Shown here: positions 1-6,983 of the stretch, in pieces
Numbering within the stretch: position 1 is the stretch's first letter
How the letters are laid out: each line of letters starts with the position of its first letter
Source: Sphingomonas sp.
Lineage (GTDB): Bacteria > Pseudomonadota > Alphaproteobacteria > Sphingomonadales > Sphingomonadaceae
NCBI GenBank assembly: GCA_003248865.1
Contig: QFPK01000022.1
Location: 1-50,946 of the forward strand
Direction of reading: 5' to 3'
DNA length: 50,946 nt
The notes under the pieces: model-generated
Database searches by the model: none
Told to the model about the DNA's origin: nothing
The model's input: only the letters and a program-made list of their open reading frames with translations
Translations under genes and position numbers: made by a program

Positions 1-35
1 ATGATCTCCTCGGGCTTGTGCTTCTTCGCTGGCAT
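1..35 (-). CDS. IS3-family transposase OrfA, N-terminal 11 residues
   Basis: The visible residues are MPAKKHKPEEI, which I recognise as the usual N-terminus of one group of IS3-family OrfA proteins, the helix-turn-helix subunit that binds the IS ends. A purine-rich GGAAGGG lies just upstream of the ATG. The rest of the gene is outside the window. The protein start differs from that at the right-hand end (MKRTKFTDEQI), so the two IS elements are not copies of each other. Confidence 0.6.
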   Translation of the reverse strand, partial: MPAKKHKPEEI

Positions 36-83
36 TCGTCGTCCCTTCCTCGATCCAGACTGTCATAGTCGATGGACCACTCA
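1..83 (-). mobile_element. IS3-family insertion sequence, left end only
   Basis: The minus strand running off the window start holds a ribosome-binding site and the start of an IS3-type OrfA. The outer boundary is placed near base 83, where the minus strand reads TGAGTGGTCC; IS3-family ends usually start with TG. The copA reading frame stops resembling CopA at about bases 84-92. The exact end and target duplication cannot be fixed because the other end is outside the window. Confidence 0.6.
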
Positions 84-768
84 GAAGGGGGCAGCTCACG
101 GCCGGGTCCTTGCCGCCCAGCAGCCCCGCCAGCGTCTGCTTGCGCCGGTTGAAATAGCCCGCCTTCTTCTTCACCTTCGCGAACAGCAGATGCGGGTGGA
201 TGAAGCTCCAGTCGCTCAGCACGATCACATGTTCGCGATCATACTGCACCGGGTCCGTGCCGGCGGGATCGATCAGCAGCGGGCCGTAGAGCCCCTGCTG
301 TTCCTGCAGGCCGGAGTGGGAGTGATACCAGTAGGTGCCCGCCTGCCGGATCGGGAATTCATAGGTGAAGGTTTCTCCGGGCGCGATTCCCGGGAAAGAG
401 ACGCCCGGCACGCCATCCATATGGAAGGGCAGGATCAGCCCGTGCCAGTGAATGGAGCTGTCCTCCGCCAGCCGGTTTTCCACATGGAGGCGGACAGTCT
501 GCCCTTCCTTCAGGCGGATCAGCGGCGCGGGCAGAACCCCGTTCACGGTGACGGCATGGCCGGTGCGGCCGCCGGTGGTGAAGGGGCTGTGGCCGATGGT
601 CAGGCGGATATCCTCGCCGGACAGCGTGGCGCCGCTCGTTCCTGCGGTGCCGCTTTGCGCCCAGCCGGGGAACAGGGGGGCGAGCGCGCTGGCCGTCAGC
701 GCCAGGGCGCCGCCGCGCAGCAGGTTTCTGCGCGCAAGGCGATCTGAAAGGGGGCTGTGGCCGGTCAT
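84..768 (-). pseudogene. copA: copA-type multicopper oxidase, 5' part interrupted by IS
   Basis: The minus frame from the ATG at 766-768 encodes about 228 residues of a periplasmic multicopper oxidase of the CopA copper-resistance type. It has a twin-arginine-like export signal (RRNLLRGG, then a hydrophobic stretch ending near GWAQS). It also has the first copper-ligand motifs HWHG and YWYHSHSG, and the RRKQTLAGLL stretch typical of CopA. CopA proteins are usually about 600 residues. Here the similarity stops at the IS boundary near base 84, and the frame then runs into the transposase leader. The missing C-terminal cupredoxin domain carries the type 1 copper site, so this fragment alone should not be active. 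The remainder may lie beyond the IS. Confidence 0.75.
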
Positions 769-847
769 GATCTCGTCAAGGGAATGCCACCGGCAGCCGG
801 TCGGCGATACCCCCGACGTTGTCGCACGGATGTCAGACGCTGACGCC

Positions 848-1678
848 TTATTCGGCGAAGGCGCGTTCGATCACATAGGTGCCCGGCACGTTGCGCGAGC
901 CTTCCACGAAGCCCAGCCCTTCGAAACGCTCTTTCAGTTCCTTGATCATAGCCATGCTGCCGCACATCATGATGCGGTCATGCTCGGGGTCGAAGTGGGC
1001 TTCGTTGTGCGGCAGGTCGCGGAACAGCCGGCCATTGTCGATCAGCGCGCCGATGCGACCGTTGGTGGCAAAGGGCTCCCGCGTGGTGGTGGGCAGGTAA
1101 TGGAACTGCAGCAGCGCCTCATCATGCACCAGCGGGTCGCCGGCAAGCTGGCTTTCCAGCTCCTCGCGGAAGGCGAGGTCGCTGACGGTGCGGACGCAGT
1201 GCACCAGCAGGATCTGGCTGTAGGCCTGATAGATTTCCGGGTCGCGCGCCAGGCTGAGGAACGGCGCGAGGCCGGTGCCGGTGGAGAGCATGAACAGCCG
1301 CTTGCCCGGCAGCAGCGCATCGGCCACCAGCGTGCCGGTGGGCTTGCGGCCCAGCACGATATGATCGCCGGGCTGGATTTTCTGCAGGCGCGAGGTCAGC
1401 TTGCCGTCGGCCACCTTGATCGACAGGAATTCCAGCTCGTCGGCATAGGAAGGGCTGGCGATGGAATAGGCGCGCAGCAGCGGACGGCCATCAACCTCCA
1501 GCCCAAGCATCACGAACTCGCCCGAGCGGAAGCGCAATGACGGCGGCCGGCTGATCGTGAAACTGAACAGATGCTCGTTCCAGTGGCGGACGGAACGCAC
1601 CTCCTCCAGCGTCCATGCGGCGGACGGGGCAAGGGCGGTGGCTTCGGCTGCACGGTCACTCATTGACAGGTCTTTCAT
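848..1678 (-). CDS. fpr: ferredoxin/flavodoxin-NADP(+) reductase
   Basis: This 276-residue protein fits the Fpr family, FAD enzymes that pass electrons between NADPH and ferredoxin or flavodoxin in the cytoplasm. The FAD-binding motif LRAYSIAS lies near residue 90. The NADP-binding STGTGLAPFLS lies near residue 152, and a C-terminal MCGS motif plus an aromatic-free tail (ERAFAE) typical of bacterial subclass I enzymes follow. An ATG at residue 6 (position 1663) is an alternative start. The gene stands alone on the minus strand between the broken copA and the repeat region, with no operon partner. Confidence 0.88.
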   Translation of the reverse strand: MKDLSMSDRAAEATALAPSAAWTLEEVRSVRHWNEHLFSFTISRPPSLRFRSGEFVMLGLEVDGRPLLRAYSIASPSYADELEFLSIKVADGKLTSRLQKIQPGDHIVLGRKPTGTLVADALLPGKRLFMLSTGTGLAPFLSLARDPEIYQAYSQILLVHCVRTVSDLAFREELESQLAGDPLVHDEALLQFHYLPTTTREPFATNGRIGALIDNGRLFRDLPHNEAHFDPEHDRIMMCGSMAMIKELKERFEGLGFVEGSRNVPGTYVIERAFAE

Positions 1679-1884
1679 CGGTCAGTCGGCTCCGTGCCGG
1701 TCCACACAGTCCTGGACCCACACGATCTTGGGTATCGATCAGCTATTGCGAGGCGTTCGCAAAAACGCAAGTCTTTTGCGGCATTTTGCACGGGCCCTAT
1801 GCGATGGATCGCCCGCCAGTGGAAGAGCCGGCGTGAATGCGGCTGCTATGCAGGGTGAAAGCAGAACTGTGGGCCGCAGGTGGG

Positions 1885-2160
1885 GAGGGCGGGGTTTTTT
1901 GCCTCCGGCGGGCAGGGAAATGATTTCCCTGCACCCTCGACGTTGGCGTTGCGCGCTACTCCGAATCCGCGCGCGTGGCTTGGTTTGATTGCCTGCGGCG
2001 CTGGAGCTTGCTCGCGCCGCAGGCAATCAACTCAGGCGTCAGCGCAACCTAAACGATCAGCCTTCTAATGTGGGTGCAGGGAGATCATCTCCCTGCCGGG
2101 TTCCAAGGGCAGAGCCCTTGGATTCCTTCTTCACCCATGGCCTGACGGCTATGGGGTAGG
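1885..2160. repeat. intergenic composite of palindromic repeats
   Basis: The 500-base gap between fpr and dps has no convincing gene but is dense in stem-loops. Two near-perfect 21-base palindromes, 1912-1932 and 2076-2096 (arms GCAGGGA and TCCCTGC), are flanked so that the second unit is the reverse complement of the first. Between them is a perfect 16-base inverted repeat, 1985-2000 with 2015-2030. After the second unit come a hairpin with arms CCAAGGGC and GCCCTTGG (2103-2121) and one with arms CCCATGGCC and GGCTATGGG (2134-2155). The layout resembles a REP/BIME-like repeat family. Bases 1679-1884 show nothing recognisable. Confidence 0.6.
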
Positions 2161-2181
2161 CGGAGCCCTTGGCCTTGCTCC

Positions 2182-2682
2182 TTACGGCCGCGCGGCTTCG
2201 AACAGGAACCACACGCGCTTTTCGGCCTGGTCGGTCCATTCGTCGATCAGTGCCGAGGTGGCGTTGTCCTTGGCGTCGTCCGCCAGCTGCTTGGCGGCGC
2301 GCAGGTCTTCGACCAGCCGCAGATTGTCCTCGCGCAGTTCCAGCAGCATGTCGCGTGCGGCGACGAACTCGGAGTCATTGTCCTTCAGCGTCTGGTGGCG
2401 GGTGACGTCGCCGATCGAGCGCAGCGTGGTGGCGCCGATCTTGCGCACCCGTTCGGCGATCTCGTCCACGGCGTTGAAGATGTCGGTCGCCTGATCGTCG
2501 AGCAGCAGGTGATAATCCCGGAAATGCGGGCCGGAGACATGCCAGTGGAAGTTCTTCGTCTTCAGATAGAGGGCGAGGAAGTTCGCGAGCGTGACGTTCA
2601 GCTGCTTGGCCAGCGGCGTGACGGCGTTGGCGGGGATGTCGGTGGGGGTGCGCAGGTTCCGGTTTTCGGTCGCGGTGCTCAT
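2182..2682 (-). CDS. dps: Dps-family DNA-binding ferritin-like protein
   Basis: This 166-residue protein is a Dps: a dodecameric ferroxidase that stores iron, detoxifies peroxide and coats DNA under stress. The signature helix is visible with KNFHWHVSG (first ferroxidase His) and HLLLDDQATDIFNAVDEIAERVR (about residues 60-85, acidic inter-subunit ligands). The start is placed at the ATG at 2682 because AAAGGA precedes it by seven bases; a longer frame to 2745 has no comparable site. Dps is a classic general-stress target and lies 3.4 kb from phyR, but I see no GGAAC-type promoter directly upstream. Confidence 0.9.
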   Translation of the reverse strand: MSTATENRNLRTPTDIPANAVTPLAKQLNVTLANFLALYLKTKNFHWHVSGPHFRDYHLLLDDQATDIFNAVDEIAERVRKIGATTLRSIGDVTRHQTLKDNDSEFVAARDMLLELREDNLRLVEDLRAAKQLADDAKDNATSALIDEWTDQAEKRVWFLFEAARP

Positions 2683-2814
2683 CGTTGGTCCTTTCAGGTC
2701 CCTTGATTCCGGGGCCATCCTACGCCCCATTCGCTGAACACACACTTATACATTCGGTTGCCTGAGGGTCTGGCGGATGCGGTGAACCGTGTGCCCCGTC
2801 AGGCCGGCGATCTG

Positions 2815-4566
2815 TCAGGCCAACGCGAAGGTGCAGTCGCAGCGCAGTCCCGTGGGGGCGAATTCCACTTGCGTGCGGTTGCGCCTGTCGTGGCCGAGGC
2901 TGCGCCGGATCAGCCCGAGCCCGAAGCCGGCGCGTTTCGGCGCTGAGACGGGAGGGCCGTCGCGTTCCTGCCAGTGCAGTTCCCCAAGCGAGGCATCGTC
3001 TGAAATCCGCCAGCGGATGTCGACCGAGCCGCCCGGAACGGACAGCGCGCCATATTTCAGCGCGTTCGTCGCCAGCTCGTGCAGCACCAGCCCCAGGCTC
3101 AGCGCGGTTCGCGAATCCAGCCGCACCGGTGGCCCTTCCACATGCAGGCGCCCGGCATCGCCCGACACGAGGTCGAGCGTCTGCCGCACCAGCCGGCCGA
3201 GGTCGAGTTCGGTGGGTGATCCGTCGACCAGCGCCGTCTGGCTGGCGGCAAGCGCGGCGAGCCGTTCCGACACCCGGCGGGAGCCTGCGTCCAGCGAGGC
3301 GGCATCGCCCAGCGTCTGGGCCACGATGGCCTGCGCCAGAGCCAGCACATTCTTCACCCTGTGCGCGCTTTCCTGCGCCATGGTTTCCAGCTGGCGTTCC
3401 CATTGCTTGCGCTCGGTGATGTCCTGCGAGGCGCCCAGCACCCGGGTCAGGCCGCGCTTCACATCCCGGACGACGGTGCCCTGCCGGGAGAGCCAGCGCT
3501 CCTCGCCGTCCAGCACCACGCGATACTCCACTGCCTCCAGCGCGCTTTCCAGTTCGTTCAGCCGGCTTGTTCCCACCAGCGCCAGATCGTCGGGGTGGAT
3601 TCGGGGCAGAATCTGGCTGACATGGGTCAGCTCGTCGGCATTGGCAAAACCGTAGAGGCGGCTGAATTCCGGCGAGGCGCGGATCTCGCCGGTTTCCACC
3701 AGCCATTCGAAGGTGCCGAAGCCGCCGGCCGCCTGCGCCAGCCGAAGATGTTCCGCCTGACGCTCGACAACCTCCTGCGCCTCGACCTGGGATGTCAGAT
3801 CATGGCCCTGGACCAGAATGGCCGCCACCCGGCCGTCATGATCCACCACCGGCTGATAGATGAAATTGAGGATCCGCCGCTGGCCCATCAGCACGGCGGG
3901 CACCTGTTCCCCGATGAAGGGTTCGCCGGTTTCGCGCACCCGGTCCAGCAGCTCCACAAAGCCCTGTTCCACCACTTCGGGCAGGGCATCCCGCACCGCG
4001 AGGCCCAGCACGTCGCGCCCGCCGACCAGCGCGCGATAGGCGGCGTTGGCGATCTGGAATACATGATCGGGCCCATGCAGCACGGCGACGAACGAGGGCG
4101 CCTGTTCGAACAGGCTGCGCAGCATGTTCGATTCGGCCACCATCGCCAGATTGACCTGCTGCACCTTGCGCGCCCGGCGCAGCACGCGTGCGCTTTCCCT
4201 GAGGCCGAAGGCGCTTTCCTCGCGCAGGGCCTGCAGTTCTGTGACGTCCGTGGTGTGCTGCAGGATGAAACGCAGCTCTCCGCCGGAACTGAACAGCGGG
4301 GTGTGCGTCGCGCTCCAGTAGCGCATCCGGGGCGGTTCGCCGGGGCGGGAAATGTCGTAGGGAATCAGCGCCAGCTCATCGGCGCGGCCCGTCGCCATCA
4401 CCCGGTCGAACGACGCCTTCAGCAGCTTGTGGCCGTCGCTTGCCGGATCGGAAGGGAAGGCTTCGAACAGAAAGCGGCCGACCAGATCTGAACGGTCCGA
4501 TCGCCCCACGGTCGCCAGATAGCTGTCGTTGCACCCGATGATCCGCAGATCCCTGTCGAACACCAC
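2815..4566 (-). CDS. PAS-domain HWE-family sensor histidine kinase
   Basis: This protein has three PAS-like regions: N-terminal, about residues 140-240 and about 280-390. An HWE-type kinase core follows: H-box AHRVKNVLALAQAI near residue 400, N-box LVLHELATNALKYG near 495, and G-box GFGLGLIRRSLG near 555. The HRxKN H-box and the WQERDGPP motif mark the HWE/HisKA_2 group. In sphingomonads kinases of this group feed the PhyR phosphorelay, and this gene sits just downstream of phyR. The start is uncertain. GTG at 4566 falls inside the first PAS strand, and PAS-like sequence continues in frame upstream to a TAG near 4690 without ATG, GTG or TTG. CTG at 4635, preceded by AGGAGA, would restore the domain. 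Confidence 0.82.
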   Translation of the reverse strand: MVFDRDLRIIGCNDSYLATVGRSDRSDLVGRFLFEAFPSDPASDGHKLLKASFDRVMATGRADELALIPYDISRPGEPPRMRYWSATHTPLFSSGGELRFILQHTTDVTELQALREESAFGLRESARVLRRARKVQQVNLAMVAESNMLRSLFEQAPSFVAVLHGPDHVFQIANAAYRALVGGRDVLGLAVRDALPEVVEQGFVELLDRVRETGEPFIGEQVPAVLMGQRRILNFIYQPVVDHDGRVAAILVQGHDLTSQVEAQEVVERQAEHLRLAQAAGGFGTFEWLVETGEIRASPEFSRLYGFANADELTHVSQILPRIHPDDLALVGTSRLNELESALEAVEYRVVLDGEERWLSRQGTVVRDVKRGLTRVLGASQDITERKQWERQLETMAQESAHRVKNVLALAQAIVAQTLGDAASLDAGSRRVSERLAALAASQTALVDGSPTELDLGRLVRQTLDLVSGDAGRLHVEGPPVRLDSRTALSLGLVLHELATNALKYGALSVPGGSVDIRWRISDDASLGELHWQERDGPPVSAPKRAGFGLGLIRRSLGHDRRNRTQVEFAPTGLRCDCTFALA

Positions 4567-4786
4567 ATAGGCATTGGGGGAAGCGGAAAAGAGCGCGCCC
4601 AGATCAAGGTCGCTGCTGTCGGTATCGCGAAACAGTTTGGAACGCCCTCTCCTGGCAGCGGCTCTGCCATTTCTCCGAACGGAAAGCTATCGGCTGACCG
4701 GACCAGAGGCAAGGCGCGTGGCAGGGGGCCGGGGCAAGGGGGCCGGGGGCTGGGCACGGAATCGGAACGGCCGGGCCCGCGAAGCT

Positions 4787-4813
4787 AAAAAAGGCCGGAG
4801 CACAGCTCCGGCC
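4787..4813 (-). terminator. rho-independent terminator
   Basis: On the minus strand a 9-base perfect stem (GGCCGGAGC and GCTCCGGCC, three-base loop) is followed by six T. It lies 40 bases past the stop of the small protein gene at 4856 and should end transcription from the phyR side before the histidine kinase gene. The remaining gap to 4566 holds the kinase leader and no other gene. Confidence 0.85.
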
Positions 4814-4855
4814 AGTCGGGTCACGCGGTTTCGCAGCGGCGTGCGCCGCTGCATG

Positions 4856-5188
4856 TCAGAGTGGCAGAAGCCGTTTCCAGAAACTCTTCGTCGGCGCGTC
4901 GTCTGCGGAATTCGTATTGCCGTCCAGCTGATCGAGCGCCGCCAGCACCCGGCGCAGCAGGTCGGCATCGGCGGCACCCACCCCGGGCGTTTCGGAGGCC
5001 ATGCCTTCCTGATCGGCCTGCAGGCGATCGGTCAGATCCTGCGCCCATTCGGTGAGGAAGCGGTGCTTCTGCCCTGTTGTCAGTTCCGTATCCGCGAGGA
5101 TCGTTTGCGGATCGGCATAATAAGCGGCGGGATCGGCCAGCGCGGTCTCGAAATCCGCGAGGCCTTCCGACATCGGTTCGGCAATCAT
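4856..5188 (-). CDS. small conserved protein of the stress locus, function unknown
   Basis: This is a 110-residue acidic protein. The motif DFETALADPAAYYADPQTIL, followed by LTTGQKHRFLTEWAQD, recurs from memory in small alphaproteobacterial proteins of unknown role. The C-terminus (SFWKRLLPL) is basic and hydrophobic. The start at 5188 has GGGAG five bases upstream. A longer frame to 5236 would place the start inside the promoter described at 5237-5261. That exact sigma-EcfG consensus promoter and the position next to phyR argue that it belongs to the general stress regulon. I see no membrane segment or catalytic motif. Confidence 0.8.
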   Translation of the reverse strand: MIAEPMSEGLADFETALADPAAYYADPQTILADTELTTGQKHRFLTEWAQDLTDRLQADQEGMASETPGVGAADADLLRRVLAALDQLDGNTNSADDAPTKSFWKRLLPL

Positions 5189-5236
5189 CAATCGTCTCCC
5201 GCTTGCGGCGGATGCCGCAGATGCCTCACGGATCAA

Positions 5237-5261
5237 AACGGGCGACGGTGGGGATTGTTCC
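5237..5261 (-). promoter_or_regulatory. sigma-EcfG promoter for the small stress-locus protein
   Basis: The minus strand reads GGAAC (5257-5261), 16 bases, then CGTT (5237-5240). This is an exact match to the published alphaproteobacterial general-stress promoter consensus GGAAC-N16/17-CGTT. The -10 element lies 48 bases before the ATG at 5188 and just downstream of the phyR stop, so the gene can be transcribed apart from phyR. Confidence 0.8.
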
Positions 5262-5263
5262 CC

Positions 5264-6046
5264 TCAGGCTGGAGCGAGGGTGGGCTGGCGCGACAGCAGG
5301 GCCTGCCCCACGGTCGCGATCACGGTTTCCGGCTGGAACGGCTTGGTGACGAGATAGGTAGGCTCCTGCCGCTCCCCCGTCAGCAGGCGTTCCGGATAGG
5401 CGGTGATGAAGATCACGGGCACGGGCACATCCAACCGTTGCAGGATGTCGCCCACGGCATCGATACCGGACGATCCGTCGGCGAGCTGGATATCGGCCAG
5501 CACCAGATCGGGCCGGGTGCGTTCAGCTTCCGCCACCGCTTCCTCGCGCGTGATGGCGGAGGCGGCCACATCATGCCCCATGTCCGTCACGATGCGCTCC
5601 AGATGCATGGCGATGATCGGCTCGTCCTCGATGATGAGCACGCGCGACCGGATCGCGGACTGGATGCGCGCGCGCACATCCTCGATGCGCTGGCTGACTT
5701 CCGTTGGAGAGATTCCCAGAATCTCGGCGGTCTCGTCGATGCTGAAATCCTCTACCGCGGTCAGCAGAAGCGCCTCGCGGCCAGAGAGCGGCAGGTCGCC
5801 GAGACCATCGGTCTGCTCCGGCCGGGACTGCAGGCCGGGGGCCCAGAAGGCGTGGAACAGGCGGAACAGGGTGAGGCGCGGCGTGTCCGCAGCGGCCTCC
5901 AGCGGGGTCGGATCCTGCAGCAGCGCTTCCAGCGCGGCGCGGACATAGGCGTCTCCGGTCGCCTGCGACCCCGTGACCGCGCGGGCATAGCGCCTGAGAT
6001 GCGGCAGATGGGGGGCAAAGGCGGTTCGGGCGGAGGCGGTCGGCAT
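5264..6046 (-). CDS. phyR: PhyR, anti-sigma antagonist response regulator
   Basis: This 260-residue protein has the hallmark PhyR layout. An N-terminal sigma-factor-like domain (about residues 1-125, with the region-4-like EILGISPTEVSQRIEDV) is followed by a receiver domain. The receiver shows the acidic pocket IIEDEP, the phosphoacceptor Asp in LVLADIQL (about residue 186), FITAYP and the lysine of VTKPF. When phosphorylated, PhyR exposes its sigma mimic, binds NepR and releases EcfG. It is divergent from nepR-ecfG, the usual arrangement. A near-consensus sigma-EcfG promoter precedes it, implying positive feedback. The ATG at 6046 gives the expected family length. Confidence 0.96.
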   Translation of the reverse strand: MPTASARTAFAPHLPHLRRYARAVTGSQATGDAYVRAALEALLQDPTPLEAAADTPRLTLFRLFHAFWAPGLQSRPEQTDGLGDLPLSGREALLLTAVEDFSIDETAEILGISPTEVSQRIEDVRARIQSAIRSRVLIIEDEPIIAMHLERIVTDMGHDVAASAITREEAVAEAERTRPDLVLADIQLADGSSGIDAVGDILQRLDVPVPVIFITAYPERLLTGERQEPTYLVTKPFQPETVIATVGQALLSRQPTLAPA

Positions 6047-6080
6047 GAAGGCAGTCTCCCGGCTGGATTCAGCTGAAGGA

Positions 6081-6105
6081 AACTGGTGGGGTGTGGATTT
6101 GTTCC
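6081..6105 (-). promoter_or_regulatory. probable sigma-EcfG promoter of phyR
   Basis: On the minus strand GGAAC (6101-6105) is followed after 16 bases by AGTT (6081-6084), three of four matches to the CGTT element. It lies 35 bases before the phyR start. Autoregulation of phyR by EcfG is known in several alphaproteobacteria; the call here is from sequence only. Confidence 0.6.
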
Positions 6106-6134
6106 ATCACGCTGGAAAAAAATCGCATCCGCAT

Positions 6135-6159
6135 GGAACAATTGCGTGTTCGGCCGATT
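6135..6159 (+). promoter_or_regulatory. possible weak sigma-EcfG promoter of nepR-ecfG
   Basis: GGAAC at 6135-6139 on the plus strand is followed after 16 bases by GATT, only two of four matches to CGTT. The position, 37 bases before the nepR start in the phyR-nepR divergent gap, is right, but the -10 is poor. The promoter may be weak or use another spacing. Confidence 0.35.
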
Positions 6160-6195
6160 GTTGTGCGAATTGACGCAAATCCCGGCAGGTGAGGA

Positions 6196-6402
6196 ATGAT
6201 GGACGATATCCGGCAACATCCCGACCAGAGCGAGGACGCTCCGCCCGTGCCGCGTGCCCGGCGGGGCGCGCGACGGGATGATCCGGTGACACTGGGCCTG
6301 AAGCAGCTGTGGGCGGATCTGGAGAAGGAGGAGGTGCCGGACGAATTCCTGGACCTGCTGGACCAGATCGACCGTCAGGCAGGGCTGGGGGATGCAGAAT
6401 GA
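6196..6402 (+). CDS. nepR: NepR, anti-sigma factor for EcfG
   Basis: This 68-residue protein matches NepR, the small anti-sigma factor that sequesters EcfG until phosphorylated PhyR competes for it. The conserved core is LGLKQLWADLEKEEVPDEFL with LDLLDQID (about residues 34-61): two amphipathic helices that clamp sigma or PhyR. The N-terminal 30 residues are charged and variable, as usual. Two ATG codons (6196, 6199) follow a GTGAGG site. The stop overlaps the ecfG start by four bases, so the anti-sigma and sigma factors are translationally coupled. Confidence 0.95.
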   Translation: MMDDIRQHPDQSEDAPPVPRARRGARRDDPVTLGLKQLWADLEKEEVPDEFLDLLDQIDRQAGLGDAE

Positions 6403-6983
6403 CCGTTGCGTCCGTGCCCGTGACGGGCGGACGGGCGGCGCCGGCAAGGCAGGCCGGCCATTCGGCGCGACACGAGGCTGCCGGATTCCGCAAGGAGTTG
6501 CTGGCGGTGATTCCGTCTCTGCGCGCCTTTGCGCGCGGGCTTTGCGGCAATCGCGATCTGGCCGATGATCTGGCGCAGGAAGCGCTGGCCAAGGCCTGGG
6601 CGGCGCAGGCGAGCTTCACGCCGGGCACCAATTTCCGGGCCTGGATTTTCCGCATCCTGCGCAACCATTTCTACACCACGGCGACCGTCGCGCGCCGCTT
6701 CACCAGCTATGATCCGGAGCTTGCCGAACGCACGTTGATCTCGGTGCCGAACCAGGGCGGCGGCCTGCTGCTGGAGGATCTGCAGCGCGGCCTGCTGACA
6801 CTTCCGGCGGAACAGCGCGAGGCGCTGCTGCTGCTGGAATCCGGCCTGCAGTGGAACGAGATCGCCGACATCATGGGCGTGCCGCTGGGCACGGTGAAAA
6901 GCCGCATCACACGCGGCCGCACGGCCCTTCGCCGCTATATCGAAGGGCCGGACGACGGCGACGGGAGCGAGCGCCCCGGATGA
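6399..6983 (+). CDS. ecfG: EcfG-type general stress sigma factor
   Basis: This 194-residue ECF sigma factor has region 2 at about residues 35-100, including LADDLAQEALAKAW and FRAWIFRILRNHFY. Region 4 is at about residues 130-185 (LPAEQREALLLLESGLQWNEIADIMGVPLGTVKSRITRGR), which reads the -35 element. With nepR upstream and phyR divergent it is the sigma factor of the general stress response and directs polymerase to GGAAC-N16/17-CGTT promoters. The start at 6399 forms ATGA with the nepR stop, and its own stop overlaps the next gene in the same way. Confidence 0.95.
   Translation: MTVASVPVTGGRAAPARQAGHSARHEAAGFRKELLAVIPSLRAFARGLCGNRDLADDLAQEALAKAWAAQASFTPGTNFRAWIFRILRNHFYTTATVARRFTSYDPELAERTLISVPNQGGGLLLEDLQRGLLTLPAEQREALLLLESGLQWNEIADIMGVPLGTVKSRITRGRTALRRYIEGPDDGDGSERPG

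Noticed and set aside
1..747. Plus-strand open frame over copA
   Set aside because: Mirror of the copA minus frame, which has the twin-arginine signal and copper motifs.
4574..6076. 500-codon plus frame across the phyR region
   Set aside because: It lies over phyR and the small gene and crosses a terminator and an exact promoter site; no recognisable domain.
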